Assembly: GCA_005773695.1 (NCBI GenBank)
Contig: SXHM01000133.1
Span: 1 to 7,442 of the forward strand
Direction: 5' to 3'
DNA from: Bacteroidota bacterium
GTDB lineage: Bacteria > Bacteroidota > Bacteroidia > SXHM01
DNA length: 7,442 nt
The first letter of the stretch is position 1; every line of letters starts with the position of its first letter. The notes beneath the pieces were generated by a model that did not search any database, was not told the origin of the DNA, and worked only from the letters and a program-made list of their open reading frames with translations. The position numbers and the translations under genes are program-made. Of this stretch, positions 1 through 5,755 are shown piece after piece.

Positions 1-339
1 CAGGAATACGACAGCTACAAAGACGGTTTGAAATGGCAGCTGATTGAAAATAAAGTTATTTCTGAAAACCAATTATCAGTTAGTGAAGTCGAATTAAAAG
101 AAGGTATCAGAAGAGAAGTATTACGGCAGTTCGAATACTTTGGAATGCCTGACCCGGGTGAAGAAGTGTTGCAAAGCATGATTCAAAACTTCATGAAAAA
201 TAAAGATGAAATCCGAAAGGTAAATGACAAGATGTATGATGAAAAAACCTTATCGCTCTATAAAGAAAGATTCAACATTCAGAAAGTAGAAGTAACTCAG
301 GAAGAATTCTATAATTTAGCAGCCGCTCAAACGGCATAA
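1..339 (+). CDS. tig: Trigger factor, C-terminal part (5' end outside the window)
   Basis: Trigger factor is the ribosome-associated cytoplasmic chaperone that shields nascent chains. The frame is open from base 1 to the TAA at 337-339, giving the last 112 residues; no start is expected here, because the TTG at 28 lies in the middle of the chain. Visible is the alpha-helical C-terminal arm: a KWQLIENK segment, then VSEVELKEGIRREV, a Pro-Gly turn (GMPDPGEEV), and a highly charged helix ending LAAAQTA. The ribosome-binding and PPIase domains lie upstream of the window. The assignment rests on this helical C-terminus plus position: clpP starts 11 bp after the stop, and tig-clpP-clpX is a classic gene order. 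The two genes are probably co-transcribed. The identity would be less certain without that neighbourhood. Confidence 0.88.
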   Translation, partial: QEYDSYKDGLKWQLIENKVISENQLSVSEVELKEGIRREVLRQFEYFGMPDPGEEVLQSMIQNFMKNKDEIRKVNDKMYDEKTLSLYKERFNIQKVEVTQEEFYNLAAAQTA

Positions 340-350
340 AAACATAAAAT

Positions 351-1010
351 ATGCAAAACGAATTTCGCAAATACGCCATAAAACACAGAGGAATCAACAG
401 TCTTTACTACGATGATTATGCAAAAGCAATGACTCCTTATATCATTGAAGAGCGTCAGTTAAACGTTGCACAGATGGACGTTTTCTCTCGTTTGATGATG
501 GATAGAATTATTTTCCTCGGAACAGGAATAGATGATCAGATTGCAAACATTATTCAGGCGCAGTTGCTTTTCTTAGAGTCTACTGACCCTAAAAAAGACA
601 TTCAGATTTACCTGAACTCTCCGGGAGGTTCTGTATATGCTGGTCTTGGAATTTATGACACCATGCAATACATAGCTCCAGATGTGGCAACTATTTGCAC
701 AGGAATGGCAGCAAGTATGGGTGCAGTATTAATGTGTGCAGGAACAAAAGGTAAACGCACCGCATTAAAACATGCACGTGTAATGATTCACCAGCCAATG
801 GGTGGTGCACAGGGACAGGCTTCTGACATTGAAATCACAGCACGTGAAATTCAAAAATTGAAAAAAGAACTGTACGAAATTATTGCTAAACACTCAGGTC
901 AGGATTTTGCAAAAGTAGAAGCTGACAGCGACCGCGATTACTGGATGATTGCTGAAGAAGCAAAAGCCTACGGTATGCTGGATGAGGTGTTGGTTAGAAA
1001 AGAAAAATAA
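351..1010 (+). CDS. clpP: ATP-dependent Clp protease proteolytic subunit ClpP
   Basis: Serine peptidase that forms a double heptameric barrel in the cytoplasm and degrades polypeptides unfolded and fed in by ClpX (or ClpA/C). The 219-residue length is normal for the family in Bacteroidota. The catalytic triad is complete: Ser122 in GMAASMGAV, His147 in MIHQPMGG and Asp196 in SDRDYW. The oxyanion-hole strand LNSPGGSV (88-95) and the Gly-rich handle region GGAQGQASDIE (151-161) are also present. About 30 N-terminal residues precede the conserved core; in many ClpPs such a segment is removed as a propeptide, but that is inference here. The ATG at 351 is preceded by an A-rich stretch without a Shine-Dalgarno sequence. 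It lies 11 bp after tig, and a lipoprotein gene starts 7 bp after its stop, so all three probably share one mRNA. Confidence 0.97.
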   Translation: MQNEFRKYAIKHRGINSLYYDDYAKAMTPYIIEERQLNVAQMDVFSRLMMDRIIFLGTGIDDQIANIIQAQLLFLESTDPKKDIQIYLNSPGGSVYAGLGIYDTMQYIAPDVATICTGMAASMGAVLMCAGTKGKRTALKHARVMIHQPMGGAQGQASDIEITAREIQKLKKELYEIIAKHSGQDFAKVEADSDRDYWMIAEEAKAYGMLDEVLVRKEK

Positions 1011-1017
1011 TCAAATT

Positions 1018-1392
1018 ATGATTAAGAAACTGATGTTGTCTGTATTTTTTGTTGCAGCTCTTGCGAGTTGCAACAAAGACAAATATGTGGTAGAATATGT
1101 TGTTGACTGCAACACATGCGCCATCAGCTATTGGGATGAAAACTCAACCTACATAGAGCGCATCCCTTCCACTGGAAACTGGACCTACAGCTTTGAAGGT
1201 ACGCAGGACAACAAAATTTCTGTTGCAGCGCAAAGCCAGCTTTGCTTGGATACAGTTGCTTGTGCAGATAGTCTTCAATTGCTTGCAGACAGTGTTTACG
1301 TTTCAGTAAAAGTAGATGGCAAAGTAATGGAAAGTGCAAGTCAGGGTAACCGCGAGTTTGCAGCGGCCTGGGTTGAGATTTTTCTCGATTAA
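1018..1392 (+). CDS. Small lipoprotein, MmpS-like fold pattern, function unknown
   Basis: Predicted 124-residue lipoprotein. The N-terminus is a typical type II signal peptide: MIKK, a hydrophobic stretch, then the lipobox LASC with the lipidated Cys18. No Asp follows the Cys directly (CNKDK). The mature part is about 106 residues with four more cysteines, C31, C34, C76 and C82, which could form two disulfides in the periplasm. The strand pattern is YVVEYVVD, CAISYWDEN, GNWTYSFEG, KISVAAQ, VYVSVKVDGKVMES and a final hydrophobic strand WVEIFLD. It resembles the beta-sandwich of MmpS-like accessory proteins (ITY..., W-aromatic, V.VKVDGK), but this is pattern recognition only. The ATG at 1018 is chosen because it gives the intact signal peptide; the in-frame start at 949 would overlap clpP by 62 bases and bury the signal peptide. 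It lies 7 bp after clpP and is probably co-transcribed with it. Confidence 0.85.
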   Translation: MIKKLMLSVFFVAALASCNKDKYVVEYVVDCNTCAISYWDENSTYIERIPSTGNWTYSFEGTQDNKISVAAQSQLCLDTVACADSLQLLADSVYVSVKVDGKVMESASQGNREFAAAWVEIFLD

Positions 1393-1477
1393 ACACTACA
1401 TTGTTAATAACCTATTCTCAGATTGCTGAACCCTTTGCGCAATTTCTGGGTATAATTACCGTTTAAATAATAGTTTA

Positions 1478-1491
1478 TACCTTTACCTTTC
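1478..1491 (+). promoter_or_regulatory. Possible -7 promoter box upstream of clpX
   Basis: The 14 bases 1478-1491 hold two overlapping near-matches to the Bacteroidota -7 consensus TAnnTTTG: TACCTTTA (1478-1485) and TACCTTTC (1484-1491), each wrong only at the last base. They end 19 to 25 bp before the clpX start. No TTG lies at the right distance upstream to serve as the -33 element, so support is weak. A TATAAT at 1451-1456 is also present but lacks a fitting -35. Confidence 0.25.
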
Positions 1492-1510
1492 ACATTTCTC
1501 CACCCACAAT

Positions 1511-2746
1511 ATGGATAAAGAAAAAATAAAATGCTCATTCTGCGACCGCGATAAACGTGATACAGCTGTTTTAATTGCAGGTATCTCCGGACACATTTGC
1601 GATAAATGTATTGAACAGGCTCAATTTATTATCCGCGAAGAATTGAGCGGGAAGGAAAAAGGGCAGTTCTCGAACCTTAATCTTCTGAAACCTCAGGAAA
1701 TAAAGAAGTATCTTGATGAATATATTATTGGTCAGGATGAAGCAAAAAAAGTATTAGCAGTAGCTGTTTACAACCACTTTAAACGTCTTACTCAAAAGAT
1801 AGGACGCAAAGATGAAGATGTGGATATTGAAAAGTCAAACATCATTATGGTGGGCGAAACCGGAACAGGAAAAACCTTATTGGCTCGAACTATTGCTAAT
1901 TTATTGCATGTTCCTTTTTGTATAGCAGATGCAACGGTTTTAACCGAAGCCGGTTATGTAGGTGAAGATGTGGAAAGTATTCTTTCACGTTTGTTGCAGG
2001 CTGCAGATTACGATGTAACAGCAGCTGAGCGAGGTATCGTATTCATTGATGAGATTGACAAAATTGCCCGTAAAGGTGATAACGCTTCAATTACCCGTGA
2101 TGTTTCTGGAGAAGGAGTGCAACAAGGTTTGTTGAAACTTTTGGAAGGTTCAACTGTAAATGTACCTCCGCAAGGCGGAAGAAAACATCCTGAACAGAAA
2201 TTGGTTTCGTTAAACACCCGCAACATTCTATTTATTTGTGGCGGTGCATTTGATGGTATCGACAGAATTATAGGAAAACGAATGCTCACACAGTCTATCG
2301 GTTACACCAAAGATAAAGGTGCAGAGAATGTGGACAAGACTAATTTCTTGCAATACATTACTGCTCCCGACTTAAAAAAATTCGGACTTATTCCGGAATT
2401 AATTGGAAGGTTGCCGATTGTTACACACCTGAATCCACTTACAAAAGAGACGCTTCAACGTATTCTGGTTGAGCCTAAAAATGCGCTTATCAAGCAATAC
2501 ATTAAGCTGTTTAAAATTGACGGAGTTGATTTAAAAATTGAGAAAGATGTACTTGAACTTATTGTTGATAAAGCAGTTGAATTCAAGTTGGGTGCCAGAG
2601 GTTTGCGTTCCATATGTGAAGCAATACTTTTGGATACCATGTTTGATCTTCCTTCGCAAAAGGAAACCAAATCAGTAAATATCACGCTTGATTTTGCTCT
2701 TGAAAAATTAGAGAAAGCGAAGATTTCAAAACTTAAAGCAGCTTAA
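1511..2746 (+). CDS. clpX: ATP-dependent Clp protease ATP-binding subunit ClpX
   Basis: AAA+ unfoldase that forms a hexamer, recognises tagged or specific substrates, unfolds them with ATP and threads them into ClpP. The 411 residues are full length. Order of elements: zinc-binding domain with CSFC (C8, C11) and CDKC (C30, C33); Walker A GETGTGKT (115-122); pore-1 loop GYVG (148-151); Walker [10 protein letters not shown] (176-184); RDVSGEGVQ (196-204); pore-2 RKH (224-226); ClpP-docking loop IGY (263-265) instead of IGF; Arg finger in PELIGRLP (R300); sensor 2 GARGLRS (361-367). All catalytic residues are intact. Walker A has Glu rather than the common Pro at its second position. It follows the lipoprotein gene after a 118-bp gap, so it may have its own promoter. 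No Shine-Dalgarno precedes the ATG at 1511. Its stop faces a convergent gene 3 bp away. Confidence 0.98.
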   Translation: MDKEKIKCSFCDRDKRDTAVLIAGISGHICDKCIEQAQFIIREELSGKEKGQFSNLNLLKPQEIKKYLDEYIIGQDEAKKVLAVAVYNHFKRLTQKIGRKDEDVDIEKSNIIMVGETGTGKTLLARTIANLLHVPFCIADATVLTEAGYVGEDVESILSRLLQAADYDVTAAERGIVFIDEIDKIARKGDNASITRDVSGEGVQQGLLKLLEGSTVNVPPQGGRKHPEQKLVSLNTRNILFICGGAFDGIDRIIGKRMLTQSIGYTKDKGAENVDKTNFLQYITAPDLKKFGLIPELIGRLPIVTHLNPLTKETLQRILVEPKNALIKQYIKLFKIDGVDLKIEKDVLELIVDKAVEFKLGARGLRSICEAILLDTMFDLPSQKETKSVNITLDFALEKLEKAKISKLKAA

Positions 2747-2754
2747 GCTTTAAG
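2732..2754. terminator. Possible shared hairpin between convergent genes
   Basis: CTTAAAGC (2732-2739) and GCTTTAAG (2747-2754) form a perfect 8-bp stem with a 7-base loop. The hairpin covers both the clpX stop (2744-2746) and the stop of the opposing hydroxylase gene (2750-2752). The stem is AT-rich and neither side has a strong T tract, so it may be only a weak bidirectional terminator or chance. Confidence 0.3.
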
Positions 2755-3661
2755 CTACCTTTTGCTCTTTCCTTAATTCATCTGAAGTCTTGGTAGATCC
2801 ATCGTGACTCCATCCCGGAGGCATGAAAAGGTATTTCAGTTTAGTTATTAAGTCTGGTGCGCGTTTTAAATCCTTTGCAATTGAAAAGTATTCGTGACTT
2901 GCAATCTTGAAAAGATTGTAGGTATGAATGTTTGAAGTCAGTCCGTAAACTACGGGTTCCTCATCATCTTCTTTGGCAAATGTTCCGAACAGTCTATCCC
3001 AGATGATAAAAATTCCGGCATGGTTACGGTCAAGGTATTGCACATTGCTTGCGTGGTGAACGCGGTGATGCGAAGGTGTATTCATAAACCACTCTAAAAA
3101 TCCAAGTGTTTTAATTGTTTTTGTATGTACCCAGAATTGATATATCAAACTAAAACTCATCATAATCATTACCATCAGGGGAGGGAAACCTACAAGCGGA
3201 AGCCACAGCCAGAAAACGTATTTGTAAAGTATTTCGGTCCAGCTCTGGCGCAAGGCAACAGCCAGATTATAATTTACCGAGGAATGGTGATTAACATGTG
3301 CAGCCCATAAAATTCGGATCTGGTGACTTAAACGGTGGTGCCAGTAAAAACTAAAATCATCTAAGAAAAGCAAGAGCACCCAAGCCCACCAGTATTTTAA
3401 ATTGTCGGCCATGCTCATTACATTGATTTCTCGCAACTCAGTAAATATGGCAAATTGATTAAGCCAAGTGAAGATGCCAAATGCTGCAGCTTTTACAAAT
3501 ACTCCAATAGCTAGTGAGCCAAGCCCCATTCCGATACTTGAAATGCTGTCGATAGGATTGTGTACATGCATGTGCATTCTGTGGCTCAGGTAAAGCTCAA
3601 TAAAAATAAGAGCTAAAAAGCCGGGAATAAACCAAACGGTGGGGTCTTGCCAAGGTTCCAT
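2750..3661 (-). CDS. Sterol desaturase / fatty acid hydroxylase superfamily membrane protein (AGMO-like)
   Basis: Integral-membrane di-iron oxygenase that would hydroxylate or desaturate a lipid; the substrate cannot be read from sequence. The 303-residue protein has hydrophobic segments at about 9-26, 42-66, 89-106 and 147-178. The three histidine clusters that bind the two irons are complete: HHRLSH (108-113), HVNHH (122-126) and HHRVHH (198-203), with H179 and H214 as likely additional ligands. The stretches LWAAHVNHHSSVNYN and IIWDRLFGTFAKED resemble the alkylglycerol monooxygenase (TMEM195) branch more than the plant sterol desaturases, which suggests an ether-lipid or similar substrate; this is inference. 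The ATG at 3659-3661 gives a normal N-terminus. A one-mismatch -7 box (TAATTTCG) lies on the minus strand at 3685-3678, with no clear -33. It stands alone and converges on clpX. Confidence 0.92.
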   Translation of the reverse strand: MEPWQDPTVWFIPGFLALIFIELYLSHRMHMHVHNPIDSISSIGMGLGSLAIGVFVKAAAFGIFTWLNQFAIFTELREINVMSMADNLKYWWAWVLLLFLDDFSFYWHHRLSHQIRILWAAHVNHHSSVNYNLAVALRQSWTEILYKYVFWLWLPLVGFPPLMVMIMMSFSLIYQFWVHTKTIKTLGFLEWFMNTPSHHRVHHASNVQYLDRNHAGIFIIWDRLFGTFAKEDDEEPVVYGLTSNIHTYNLFKIASHEYFSIAKDLKRAPDLITKLKYLFMPPGWSHDGSTKTSDELRKEQKVA

Positions 3662-3700
3662 AAAAAAATAATTTAGGCGAAATTACTTCATTTGCATTTA

Positions 3701-3751
3701 TAAAGCATTGAATACCTGATGATATTTATCAAGACTTTAGAGCATTGAATA
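3701..3751. repeat. 14-bp imperfect direct repeat in the intergenic region
   Basis: TAAAGCATTGAATA (3701-3714) recurs as TAGAGCATTGAATA (3738-3751), matching at 13 of 14 positions with 37 bp from start to start. Both copies lie between the divergently oriented hydroxylase gene and tRNA-Leu, and the second ends just before the -33 element of the tRNA promoter. They could be operator sites or chance. Confidence 0.5.
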
Positions 3752-3756
3752 ATTAG

Positions 3757-3783
3757 TTGCAGAATGAAAATATTTTAACTTTG
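3757..3783 (+). promoter_or_regulatory. Bacteroidota-type promoter for tRNA-Leu
   Basis: A perfect -7 box TAACTTTG (consensus TAnnTTTG) at 3776-3783 is preceded by TTG at 3757-3759, with 16 bp between, close to the usual spacing. The expected transcript start near 3788-3791 is just ahead of the mature tRNA 5' end at 3793. The downstream secreted-protein gene probably also depends on it, since only 17 bp separate it from the tRNA. Confidence 0.7.
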
Positions 3784-3792
3784 CGCCTCGCT

Positions 3793-3875
3793 GCCCGGGT
3801 GGCGAAATTGGCAGACGCACCATCTTGAGGGGGTGGCGCCTTACAGGTGTACGAGTTCGAATCTCGTTCCGGGCA
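3793..3875 (+). tRNA. tRNA-Leu (anticodon GAG)
   Basis: An 83-base class II tRNA that reads CUC and CUU. The acceptor stem GCCCGGG (3793-3799) pairs with TCCGGGC (3868-3874) including one G-T. The D arm uses GCG/CGC around AAATTGGCAGA. The anticodon stem CCATC (3820-3824) pairs with GGTGG (3832-3836) around the loop TTGAGGG, placing GAG at 3827-3829. A long variable arm of 14 bases (3837-3850) is typical of Leu. The T arm is ACGAG / TTCGAAT / CTCGT (3851-3867). Discriminator A is at 3875; the genome continues CAA, so the CCA end is not encoded and must be added. Confidence 0.97.
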
Positions 3876-3892
3876 CAACAAATATATATTCA

Positions 3893-4798
3893 ATGAATAA
3901 AGCAATAACAGTAGTTCTATTTTTTACACTGACATCGCTTTGTCTTTTTTCTTTTTCTGTTTCTGCTCAAAAACTATATTTCTGCAAAGGCTACACGGAA
4001 ACTGGCGAGCCTAAAGGTATAGCAGAAGACTGGGCTTTTGATGGTAAACAAACCGAAGTAACCTTTCTTTATAATAACGGAAAAACAACATTCAGTTTTG
4101 CCTCGTTGTTTTTTGTGATTGAAAACACAAGTTCAAAAAAAACAGATAAAGTTGAATTTAAAGTAGCACAAAACAGAAACTGGGATGGTATGAAATATAC
4201 CTTTAAAGAAACAGGTTATTACTCAGTTTCAGTTTTTGGAAACGATAATAAATTATTAGCTAAAAATCTTATAAAAATTGGCGAAACTAAAGCAAAGGAA
4301 GTTTTAAAGTCAGAAGTAAAGCCTGAATTAAAAACGGAAGCCGTGAGCAAAGAAGTAATTAATGTTGAGGAGAAAAAAGTTGAAGCAAAAGAGGTTGTTG
4401 CTGAAGTAAAGGTTGAGCAAAAACAGCAAAGCAAAGAGGTTAAGGAGGTTTTATATTACGATGAATTAAAAGTTGTTTTTTGTGAACAGATGAAAGAAGG
4501 CAAACCGGTGAACGAGAAAACCAATTTTAAAATGAGCGACCTTGGCGCTTATGTAGAGATAGTTCTGCAAAGCCCTAAAACATTGAACACCGGAATCATT
4601 ACTGTTGACATTTGGAAAAAGGAAACAGAAGGCAACTCTTATAGCGAGCATGTGGATGACCAGGAACTGAAGCTAAACGGCAAAGACAAACAGATTAATT
4701 TTCACCGCTCATTTTTTAAGCCGGGAGAATACAAGTTTTCATTTTTTAATGATAATGCAGTGTGGATGACAACCGGCTACGTTAACGTTACTAAGTAG
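3893..4798 (+). CDS. Secreted protein with two similar domains joined by a Lys/Glu-rich linker, function unknown
   Basis: I do not recognise a named family. The 301-residue product starts with a clear signal peptide (MNKAI, hydrophobic 6-22, probable cleavage after SVSA25), so it should reach the periplasm or outside. Domain A (about 26-130) and domain B (about 188-301) look like copies: each opens with a strand ending F-C (KLYFC, C31; LKVVFC, C197), then a short G-P turn (GEP; GKP), and each ends with an aromatic strand pair (YTFKETGYYSVSVFGND; FFKPGEYKFSFFNDN). Between them residues 131-187 are a Lys/Glu/Val-rich repeat-like linker, probably extended or helical. The ATG at 3893 is chosen because the alternative in-frame GTG at 3833 lies inside tRNA-Leu and would bury the signal peptide. 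It starts 17 bp after the tRNA, too close for an own promoter between them. Confidence 0.85.
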   Translation: MNKAITVVLFFTLTSLCLFSFSVSAQKLYFCKGYTETGEPKGIAEDWAFDGKQTEVTFLYNNGKTTFSFASLFFVIENTSSKKTDKVEFKVAQNRNWDGMKYTFKETGYYSVSVFGNDNKLLAKNLIKIGETKAKEVLKSEVKPELKTEAVSKEVINVEEKKVEAKEVVAEVKVEQKQQSKEVKEVLYYDELKVVFCEQMKEGKPVNEKTNFKMSDLGAYVEIVLQSPKTLNTGIITVDIWKKETEGNSYSEHVDDQELKLNGKDKQINFHRSFFKPGEYKFSFFNDNAVWMTTGYVNVTK

Positions 4799-4818
4799 TA
4801 ATGATTTTTATCATTACT
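4797..4818 (+). terminator. Hairpin overlapping the stop codon, possible weak terminator
   Basis: AGTAATGAT (4797-4805) and ATCATTACT (4810-4818) form a perfect 9-bp stem around a TTTT loop, beginning inside the TAG stop at 4796-4798. No T tract follows (GGATTGC), so it is not a textbook rho-independent terminator; it may protect the mRNA 3' end or attenuate read-through. Confidence 0.4.
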
Positions 4819-4821
4819 GGA

Positions 4822-4849
4822 TTGCTTTAAAACATATTTTCTACTTTCG
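4822..4849 (+). promoter_or_regulatory. Probable promoter of the frameshifted secreted-protein gene
   Basis: TTG at 4822-4824 and TACTTTCG at 4842-4849 (one mismatch to TAnnTTTG) are separated by 17 bp, the spacing expected for the Bacteroidota primary sigma factor. The predicted transcript would start near 4855 and leave a leader of about 23 bases before the ATG at 4878. Confidence 0.5.
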
Positions 4850-4877
4850 TTTCATAAAACATTAAAACTAAACTTCA

Positions 4878-5631
4878 ATGAAAAAAATAATTTCTTTAGT
4901 TGCAGCTTCAGTATTTGCTACTGTAACGTTTGCACAAACAAGTTACACCGCTAAAAAAGATTTCTCGCTTTCATTTCAGGATAGTGAAGGAACCAACGGC
5001 ACTGCTGTGGTTTTGGAATCCTGATAAGCAGGTTTATTATGCTGCCATTGCAGGAAATGCTGATTATCCGTTGGAAACATTTGGCGTAGGAGGAAATATG
5101 AAATACTCTAATAAAGCTAATATTGATATTCGCGGACTCTGGTATAATGCTAAAACCAAGAAACTGGAAGGCAATGGTGCAGGTGATGTTGGTTATTTTA
5201 GCTATGATATGAATGCAAGCGGAGAACCGCGTAATCCTACAGTAAGTGTGAGCGGACAAAATCAACCCGACTTTCAGAGCGTAGCTGCTTTTGACGGCAA
5301 AAAGCTATACTTCTTTTTTGATGGCAAAATAAATTCTTACAGTTTAAAAGGCAAAGCCGGAAAATCATTTGAGTTGAAAAATTCGCCTGCCTCAGTTAGC
5401 ATGTTAAACGCCACTACAGTAGTTTATACAGAAAGAAAAGGCGAGGAGTTTGGTCTGCTTGATTACGATGCAAAAAGAGTTTATCTCTTTGATAAAAAAG
5501 GAACCTACAAGGCAAGCGTATCCCTTCCTTCTGGTGCAGTTACTTTTAATATGTTTCGTTTTGCATTTGCCAACGGAAAAATATGGTTGTATAATGTAGA
5601 TAGCCGCTCTTGGACAGGGTACACATTCTAA
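4878..5631 (+). CDS. Secreted beta-propeller-like protein, reading frame broken by a one-base frameshift
   Basis: Unrecognised secreted protein. The ATG at 4878 opens a signal peptide (MKK, hydrophobic 4-18, cleavage after TFA19-Q20) and continues to V45, but that frame stops at TGA 5022-5024. The rest, WNPDKQVYYAAIAGN to the TAA at 5629-5631, is in the +1 frame. Removing one T from TTTT at 5011-5014 joins them as ...GTAVV-WNPDKQ..., giving 250 residues with sensible sequence throughout. The mature part has repeated short strand pairs such as AAFDGKKLYFFFDGKINSY, LLDYDAKRVYLFDKKG and FAFANGKIWLYNVDSRSW, which resemble beta-propeller blades; no catalytic motif is visible. The frame beginning at 4930 (TTG) is not a separate gene, since its first 28 residues overlap the signal-peptide frame. 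Either a sequencing error or a recent mutation explains the break. It has its own probable promoter and a strong terminator. Confidence 0.75.
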
Positions 5632-5655
5632 TTATATGTTAGAAACTCATTTTAA

Positions 5656-5690
5656 AGGATTGTGGTTTTTCTGTAATCCTCTTTTTTCTT
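5656..5690 (+). terminator. Rho-independent terminator
   Basis: AGGATTGTGG (5656-5665) pairs with CTGTAATCCT (5671-5680) in RNA as a 10-bp stem that includes three G-U pairs, with a U5 loop. The T-rich tract CTTTTTTCTT (5681-5690) follows at once. It lies 24 bp after the stop of the secreted-protein gene and separates it from the helicase gene. Confidence 0.75.
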
Positions 5691-5742
5691 ATTTAGTGAT
5701 AGAAAGTAAGGAACTTTAGGTTATATACTAGTTTTTTTGTCC

Positions 5743-5750
5743 TACTTTTG
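5743..5750 (+). promoter_or_regulatory. -7 promoter box directly before the helicase gene
   Basis: TACTTTTG is an exact match to the Bacteroidota -7 consensus TAnnTTTG. It ends 5 bp before the GTG start at 5756, so transcription would begin at or within a base or two of the start codon. No TTG sits at the usual -33 distance, which lowers confidence. Confidence 0.4.
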
Positions 5751-5755
5751 AAGTA

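Noticed and set aside
949..1017. Upstream extension of the lipoprotein frame to an in-frame start at 949
   Set aside because: It would overlap the end of clpP by 62 bases and place 23 charged residues before a perfect lipoprotein signal peptide that starts at ATG 1018.
1124..1396. Minus-strand open frame opposite the lipoprotein gene
   Set aside because: It is antisense to a convincing lipoprotein; composition is odd and no motif is visible. The other antisense frames (2008-2289, 2455-2685, 4219-4434, 4466-4651, 4951-5265, 5770-6006, 6417-6605, 6770-7078) are rejected for the same reason.
1435..1442. TTGCGCAA palindrome upstream of clpX as an operator
   Set aside because: It is a single 8-bp palindrome with no second copy and no match to an operator I know; too short to support.
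3125..3310. Plus-strand frame inside the hydroxylase gene
   Set aside because: It is antisense to the histidine-cluster region of the hydroxylase, and its His-rich translation comes from the reverse complement of that sequence.
3833..3892. GTG start at 3833 for the duplicated-domain protein
   Set aside because: These bases are the variable and T arms of tRNA-Leu; the signal peptide begins at ATG 3893.
4930..5013. Independent gene starting at TTG 4930
   Set aside because: The first 28 residues are a shadow of the signal-peptide frame from ATG 4878; meaningful sequence in this frame begins at WNPDKQ near 5014.
5004..5024. Programmed ribosomal +1 frameshift at TTTT
   Set aside because: There is no stop codon at the shift point, as in prfB, and no obvious stimulatory element; error or mutation is simpler.
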